NCBI RefSeq assembly: GCF_021347895.1
Contig: NC_067117.1
Location: forward strand, 37,715,567-37,779,566
Source: Acanthochromis polyacanthus
Taxonomy: Eukaryota > Chordata > Actinopteri > Pomacentridae
Length of the DNA stretch: 64,000 bases
Reading direction: 5' to 3'
Numbering within the stretch: the stretch's first letter is position 1; every line of letters begins with the position of its first letter. Positions 57,270 to 64,000 of this stretch are shown here, in pieces. The notes below the pieces were generated by a model. That model was given only the letters and a program-made list of their open reading frames with translations, had not been told where the DNA came from and ran no database searches. Position numbers and translations under genes: made by a program.

Positions 57270-59772
57270 AATTAAAGCTGCGAGCAGCGTTGAACGGGTC
57301 CTCGCATCCTTGGTGGTCGGCGACCCCAAGCATGTCCACCAGGCAATGCTACGACTGAGAGTATATTTAGGCCCACGGATGTCACAAAGGCTGGATTCTG
57401 AGCACACAGGTCAAATTTCAGGCAGATTGGAGCATGTACAGGCTATTTATGCTGCACTTTCTGTCCATCCACCAGGTGGCGCTATCTCTGTGACTGTATA
57501 TTGGTCTATGAAACTCACAAGGACCGGTCTCTGATCAAACATGTAAAGTTTCAGGCAATTGCAGCATTTACAGGGGATTTACATAAGATGTCCTGCTTCA
57601 TGGCGTAACATTGTAGTTCAGTTGGCCGCCATGGCCACGCCCTTTGAGTTTTGTGAACAATTTTCACAAATACTCAACCTGAAGGCGTGTAGTATATATT
57701 GTCCCAATTTCAGGTGTTTTGGAGCTATTGCCTGTGAGAAATCAATTGTTGAAAATGATCAAAAACACCAAAAATCTGACATTTAATTCAAAATAGCGGA
57801 CTTCCTATTGAGTTTAGAGAATGACTCCAAGAGACTTTTTTGTTTGCAATGAAGTGCTACATATGCATGCCAAATTTCATAGTCATAGGTGAAAGTCTCT
57901 GTGGAGGCTATTCTTAAAAATGCTGTAGGGGGCGCTACGGAACATGCTGTGAATGTATTTTGGCCAATAAATGTGATCAGGACAGGACTGTGTTTAATCA
58001 TGTGAGGTCTGAGGTAGATTGGAGCATGCAGAGGATAGTTAGGTAGCACTTGATGTTTCATGGCAAACCATCAACATTGAGGAGGTCGCCATGTCCACAC
58101 CGTTTGACTCTGCAAGAATCCTTTGATAACTTTTGATCATAACATCGTGTTGTATATCCTGGCAAAATTTCAGCTCTCTAGACCTTAACCCCGAGGAGGA
58201 GTTCGCTCTCAAAAATGAAAAAAAATACAGAAATTTTATCCACTTAATTCAAAATGGCGGACTTCCTGTTGAGTTTAGGGGATGGCTCCAAGAGGCTTTT
58301 TTGTGTGTCCTGGTGTGCTCTATAGGCCTCCCAAATTTTGTGGATGTAGGTGAAACATGCTGCCGGGGCTGTTTATTAAACATACTGCAGGGGGCGCTAT
58401 AGCACATGCCCTGCAGAGATGCATACAGTGTTATTCCTTGAGACGACTGTGATGTGTGTGTAAATTTTGGTGAGCTGTTGAACATTCTAAGCCTGTCAAA
58501 AAGTACTTTGTTTGTCACAAAAACAACGCGTTGCCACGGCAACAGCATTTCATCAAATATCAAAATCGTCACACTGTGGTATTGTCTGGGGGTGAAGAAT
58601 CAGCTGACCAATTTTCAGAATGATATGAAAAAGTTTGGAGCAATGGTGTGTGCAAATGTAATTTCTAAACTTCTTGTTACCAATAGGTGGCGCTATGATT
58701 TTTTCCAAAATTTTCACCGTGGATGACCTCACACTGGGAATGGTGTCCAGCACATGAAGTTTGGGGCAGATACGATTAGGATTTGCTGAGATATAAACAT
58801 TTTAGTCGTCATGGCGAGACATCTAAATTCGCCGCGCCGCCACAGACACACCTTTTTATGACACGTCACCATTTTCACTGTGAATAATCATCAACATGTT
58901 AAGGTTTATTTCACCACATTTGAGGTGAATCTGAGCAAGAGACAAAGAATAATACATCAAAGTGTAAAAAATGACATTTTCTGTTGCCAGCAGGTGGCGC
59001 TCTGACTGTGAATGGATTTCATCATATGGATGTGATCAGGGCAGGAATCTGATCATACATATAAAGTTTCAGGCAGATTGGAGCATGTTCAGGGCATTTA
59101 CACACAACTTTAAATTTCATGGCGAAGGATCAAAATTCCACAGACCGCCACGGACACGCCCTTTGACTTTTGAAAAAGATTTTGATAACTTTTGCTCATT
59201 AAGGCCTCCTGTATGTACTGGTTGAATTTGAGGCGAATTGGAGTTTCCCCCTGGGAGGAGTTCGCTCTGGAAAAAAATGAAAAATGGGCAAAATCTCACA
59301 TTCAACTTAAAATAGCTCACTTCCTGTTGGGTTTGGAATATGGCTGTCACTGACTTTTTTGTTCAGTCTGATGTGCTGCATATGTGTACCAAATTTGGTA
59401 GCTGTAGGTGAAACATGATGGGCGTGGGAAAGTGTAGGGGGCGCTATGGAGCCATTTTGCCACACACCTCTACAATTCCTTTAAAATATGAAATTTTTCA
59501 CCAGTCCTGATGTGTGTACAAATTTTCATGAGTTTTTGAGCATGTTTAGGCCCTCAAAAATGCAATTGTTCTGAGAGACAAATAATAATAATAATAATAA
59601 TAAACCGTAGGGTTCCAATAGGGTCCTACGGCACCGTTGGTGCCTTGGACAGCCGGTGCCCTTGCACCGCCTGTCCTCGGCACCTCGGTGCTCGGACCCT
59701 AATAATAAAAAACCCTAAGGTTCCAATAGGGTCCTTCGGCACCGTTGGTGCTCGGACCCTAATAATAATAAT
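57270..59772 (+). repeat. Higher-order repeat, unit 3 (divergent second half)
   Basis: 2503 bp including a spacer. The first 1.4 kb matches units 1, 2 and 4 closely. From about 58680 to 59430 it carries different versions of the modules (ATGATTTTTTCCAAAATTTTCA, CAGCAGGTGGCGCTCTGACT, GCCGCGCCGCCACAGACACA). Confidence 0.85.
59581..59772 (+). repeat. (AAT)n and hairpin spacer, copy 1
   Basis: (AAT)n followed by GGGTTCCAATAGGGTCC. An outer inverted repeat AGGGTCC (59620-59626) / GGACCCT (59694-59700) encloses a stem at 59639-59684 (GGTGCC, GGACAG, CGGTGC, loop CCTT, and complements). A second, smaller AGGGTCC..GGACCCT hairpin follows at 59728-59760. Confidence 0.85.
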
Positions 59773-62076
59773 AATTAAAGCTGCGAGCAGCGTTGAACGG
59801 GTCCTCGCATCCTTGCTGGTCGGCGACCCCAAGCATGTCCACCAGGCAATGCTACGACTGAGAGTATATTTAGGCCCACGGATGTCACAAAGGCTGGATT
59901 CTGAGCACACAGGTCAAATTTCAGGCAGATTGGATTATGTACAGGCTATTTATGCAGCACTTTCTGTCCATCCACCAGGTGGCGCTATCTGTGTTACTGT
60001 ATATTGGTCTATGAAACTCATCAGGACTGGACTCTGATCAAACATGTTAAGTTTGAGGCAGATTGGAGCATGTACAGGGGATTTACATAAGACGTCCTGC
60101 TTCATGGCGTAACATTAAAGTTCAGTTGGCCGCCATGGCCATGCCCTTTGAGTTTTGTGAACAATTTTCACAAATACTCAACCTGAAGGCGTGTAGTATA
60201 TATTGTCCCAATTTCAGATGTTTTGGAGCTATTGCCTGTGAGAAATGAATTGTTGAAAATGATCAAAAACACCAAAAATCTGACATTTAATTCAAAATAG
60301 CGGACTTCCTGTTGGGTTTAGAGAATGACTCCAAGAGACTTTTTTGTTTGCACTGACGTGTTACATATGCATGCCAAATTTCATAGTCATAGGTGAAAGT
60401 CTGTGTGGAGGCTATTTTTAAAAATTTTGTAGGGGGCGCTATGACACATACTGTGGATGTATTTTGGCCTATAAATGTGATCAGGACAGGACTGTGTTCA
60501 ATCATGTGAGGTCTGAGGTAGACTGGAGCATGCAGAGGATAGTTAGATAGCACTTGATGTTTCATCGCAAACCATCAAAATTCTGGAGGTCGCCATGTCC
60601 ACACCCTTTGACTCTGGAAGAATCTTTTAATAACTTTTGATCATAACATTGTGTTGTATATCCTGGCAAAATTTCAGGTCTCTAGCAGTTAAACCCTAGG
60701 AGGAGTTCGCTCTCAAAAATTCAAAAAATAGAGAAAATTTGTCCACTTAATTCAAAATGGCGGACTTCCTGTTGAGTTTAGGGGATGGCTCCAAGAGGCT
60801 TTTTTGTGCGTTCTGATGTGCTCTATATGTCTCCCAAATTTTGAGGATGAAGGTGAAACGTGCTGCCGGGGCTGTTTATTAAACATACTGTAGGGGGCGC
60901 TATAGCACATGCCCTGCAGAGATGTATACATTCCTATTCCTGGAGACGACAGTGATGTGTGTGTAAATTTTGGTGAGCTGTTGAGCATTCTAAGCCTGTC
61001 AAAAAGTACTTTGTCACAAAAACAACGCGTTGCCACGGCAACAGCATTTCATCAAATATCAAAATCTTCACACTGTGGTATTGTCTGGGGGTGAAGAATC
61101 AGCTGACCAATTTTCAGAATGATATGACAAAGTTTGGAGCAATGATGTGTGCAAATGTAATTTCTAAACTGCTTGTTACCAAGAGGTGGCGCTATGACTT
61201 TTTCTAAATTTTTCAGTGTGGATGTCCTCAAACTGGTTCTGGTGTCCAGCACATGAAGTTTGGGGCAGATAGGATCCTTTGCAGCTGAGATATGAACACT
61301 TCAATTTTCATGGCGAAACATCAAACTTTGCCGTCCCGCCACAGACACGCCTTTTCATCACACGTCACCATTTTTTCTGTGCTTCATCATCAATGTGTTC
61401 AGGCTTATGTCACAACATCTGAGGTGAATCTGAGCAACAGGCTAAGAATAGTACATGAAAGTCTAAAAAATGTCAAATTCTTGATACCACAAGGTGGCGC
61501 TGTGACTGTGAATGAATCTTGCTGTATGGATGTCATCGAGGCAGGTCTGTGATCATACATGTAAAGTTTCATTCAGATCGGAGCATGTTCAGGAGAGTTA
61601 GACAGCATTTCCTGTTTCATGGCGAAGGATCAAATTTCGACAGGCCGCCACGACCACACCCTTTAACTATGGAGGAAGATTTTGATAACTTTTTCTCAGG
61701 AAGGTCTGCTGTATGTACTGGCAAAATTTCAGATCACTCAGACTTTTCCCAGAGGAGGAGTTCATCATAGATTTTGTACAGTTAACGCATGATGGCGCAC
61801 TTCCTGTTGGGTGTAGAGCATGGCTGTGATTGACTTTTTTGTGTTTCCTGATGTGCTGCATATGCCTCCCAAATTTTTTAGCTCTCGGCCAAATTCCCTC
61901 CGAGTTGGCCTAATACCACTTTTTAAAATTTTGTAGGGGGCGCTATGGAGCCATTTTGCCACACACCTCCACATGCCCTAAAAAATATGAAATTTTTCGC
62001 CAGTTCTGATGTGTGTGCAAATTTTCATGACTTTTCGAGCATGTTCAGGCCCTGAAAAATGCAGTTGTTTTGGCAG

Positions 62077-62109
<33 letters not shown>

Positions 62110-62262
62110 CCCTAAGGTTCCAATAGGGTCCTTCGGCACCGTTGGTGCTCGGACCCTAATAATAAACCGTAGGGTTTCAATAGGGTCCTACGGCACCGTT
62201 GGTGCCTTGGACAGCCGGTGCCCTTGCACCGCCTGTCCTCGGCACCTCGGTGCTCGGACCCT
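59773..62262 (+). repeat. Higher-order repeat, unit 4
   Basis: 2490 bp including a spacer. Head like unit 3, second half like units 1 and 2 (61290-61770 nearly identical to 54144-54622 and 56461-56939). Confidence 0.88.
62071..62262 (+). repeat. (AAT)n and hairpin spacer, copy 2
   Basis: Same two hairpins as at 59581-59772 but in the opposite order: the small one at 62125-62157 first, the large one (inner stem 62201-62246) second. Unit 5 starts directly after the closing GGACCCT. Confidence 0.85.
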
Positions 62263-63655
62263 AATTAAAGCTGCAAGCAGCGTTGAACGGGTCCTCGCAT
62301 CCTTGCTGGTTGGCCACCCCAAGCATGTCCACGAGGCAATGCTGCGACTGAGAGCGTATTTAGGCCCATGGATGTAACGAGGGCTGGATTCTTAGCACTC
62401 AGGTCAAATTTCAGGCAGATTGGAGCATGTACAGGCTATTTATGCAGCACTTTCTGTCCATCCACCAGGTGGCGCTATCTCTGTTACTGCATATTGGTCG
62501 ATGAAACTCATCAGGACTAGACTCTGATCAAACATGTAAAGTTTGAGGTAGATTGCAGCTTGTACAGGGGATTTACACCAGATGTCCTGCTTCATGGCAT
62601 AACATTAAAGTTCCGTTGGTCGCCATGGCCACGCCCTTTGAGTTTTGTGAACAATTTTCGCAAATATGCAACCTGAACGCGTGTCTTATATATTTTCTCA
62701 CATTCGGGTGTTTTGGAGTTATTGCCTGTGAGAAATGAATTGTTGAAAATGACCAAAAACACCAAAAATCTGACATTAAATTCAAAATGGCCGACTTCCT
62801 GTTGGGTTTACAGAATGACTCCAAGAGACTTTTTTTTTTGCAATGAGGTGCTACATATGCATGCCAAATTTCATAGTCATAGGTGAAAGTCTCTGTGGAG
62901 GCTATTCTTAAAAATGCTGTAGGGGGCGCTATGGAACATGCTGTGAATGTATTTTGGCCAATAAATGTGATCAAGACAGGACTGTGTTTAATCATGTGAG
63001 GTCTGAGGCAGATTGGAGCATGCAGAGGATAGTTCGGTAGCACTTGATATTTCAAGGCGAACCATCATAATTCTGGAGGTCGCCATGTCCACACCCTTTT
63101 ACTCTGGAAGAATCTTTTAATAACCTTTGATCATAACATCGTGTTGTATATCCTGGTAAAATTTCAGCTCTCTTGATCTTAACCGCAAGGAGGAGTTCGC
63201 TCTCAAAAATTAAAAAAATAGAGAAAATTTTTTCACTTAATTCAAAATGGCGGACTTCCTGTGGGGTTTAGGGGATGGCTCCAAGAGGCTTTTTTGTGTG
63301 TCCTGGTGTGATCTATATGCCTTTCAAATTTGGTGGATGTATGTGAAACGTGCTGCCGGGGCTGTTTATTAAACATACTGTAGGGGGCGCTATAGCATGC
63401 ACAGTGCCGAGATGCATACCATGTTCTTCCTTGGGTCGACAGTGATGTGTGTGGTAATTTTGGTGAGCTGTTGAGCATTTTAAGCCTGTCAAAAACTACT
63501 TTGTTTGTCACAACAACAACGCGTTGCCACAGCAACAGCATTTTATCAAATGTCAAAATCTTCACACTGAGGCATTGTCATGGTATGACGATTGAGCTGA
63601 CCAGTTTTCAGAATGATATGACAAAGTTTTGGGCAATGGGATGTGTAAATGTAAT
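62263..63655 (+). repeat. Higher-order repeat, unit 5 (truncated)
   Basis: Starts AATTAAAGCTGCAAGCAGCG and follows the unit to about the point equivalent to 56325 of unit 2, ending in GATGTGTAAATGTAATGCC where a Tc1-type element begins. More diverged than units 2-4. Confidence 0.82.
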
Positions 63656-64000
63656 GCCTTAAAGAAGGAAAAACCCACAATTCTCACTGAAATCACTTGA
63701 AACTCACAAAAGTAACAATAAATAAAAATTTATTGAAAATTAAATAATCAAAAACAGCCATTACTTTTGAATTGTTGATTAACATAATTATTTAAAAAAA
63801 CAAACTAATGAAATAGGGCTGGACAAAAATGATGGTACCTCTATAAAAGATTGAAAACTATTTGACCAGAGTGACATGATTAACTCAGGTGTGTCATTTA
63901 ATTGACATCACAGGTGTTTCCAAACTCATAATCAGTCAGTCTGCCTATTTAAAGGGAGACAAGTAGTCACCCTGCTGTTTGGTGAAAAGGTGTGTACCAC
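63656..64000 (+). mobile_element. 5' part of a Tc1-family transposon, runs off the window
   Basis: CTTAAAGAAGGAAAAACCC, AAATGATGGTACCTCTATAA, TGACCAGAGTGACATGATTA, CAGGTGTTTCCAAACTC and TATTTAAAGGGAGACAAGTA, then TGTTTGGTGAAAAGGTGTG. These are in the order of the 5' terminal repeat and leader of a known type of fish Tc1 element. Transposase, if present, is beyond 64000. Confidence 0.75.

Noticed and set aside
53147..63662. Many 60-130-codon ORFs repeated along the array
   Set aside because: Each recurs because the noncoding unit recurs; frames differ between units and contain no domain.

Overview
The window looks like a teleost fish chromosome segment. It carries Tc1/mariner, hAT, piggyBac-like (TTAA), L1, RTE, Ty3/gypsy and LTR elements plus tRNA-derived SINEs in the combination usual for bony fish, and one recognisable host exon: the first coding exon of an MTSS1-type I-BAR protein gene (48731-48802, + strand). 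I see no bacterial-type genes, CRISPR array, rRNA or functional tRNA. Almost all the other long open reading frames are transposon remnants or by-products of repeats and base composition.

Layout. 0.2-1.9 kb: decayed Ty3/gypsy pol. 2.2-5.3 kb: two copies of an unclassified terminal-inverted-repeat (TIR) element meeting head to head, the first hit by a short hAT element. 5.3-11.4 kb: a Tc1 copy opened by a solo LTR and by a TTAA-flanked element that itself carries an RTE LINE and a SINE. 11.8-12.2 kb: a SINE with perfect target-site duplications (TSDs). 12.3-13.9 kb and 28.3-28.7 kb: two halves of one minus-strand zinc-finger-type gene family member, separated by about 14 kb made of a GC-rich, T-poor block and an L1 (L1-A). 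L1-A is itself split by a second, nearly full-length L1 (L1-B) and by a solo LTR that contains a further TIR element. 29.1-30.0 kb: another short hAT element.

30.8-34.4 kb: a non-autonomous LTR retrotransposon with a 5-bp TSD. It carries a 712-codon proline-rich minus-strand ORF with 14 copies of a 30-bp repeat. Its pre-insertion site is preserved in a second copy of the host repeat at 47.05 kb. 35-43 kb: a KDZ-transposase-like fragment, a 1.7-kb TIR element with a 9-bp TSD, an intron-containing ZBED-like hAT transposase pseudogene interrupted by a smaller hAT element carrying a SINE, and a mariner-type fragment. 44.6-46.5 kb: a SINE and a Tc1 element whose main ORF is broken by one stop codon.

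47.9-48.8 kb is the CpG-rich promoter and first exon of the mtss1-like gene. Everything to the right (48.8-64 kb) lies in its first intron. From 51.2 kb the intron contains five head-to-tail copies of a noncoding unit of about 2.3 kb, built from smaller related modules and joined by (AAT)n tracts and hairpin-forming spacers. Unit 1 is interrupted by a BED-finger hAT element. The window ends inside the 5' part of another Tc1 element. The genes do not form a pathway; what the window records is a layered insertion history next to one conserved cytoskeletal gene.
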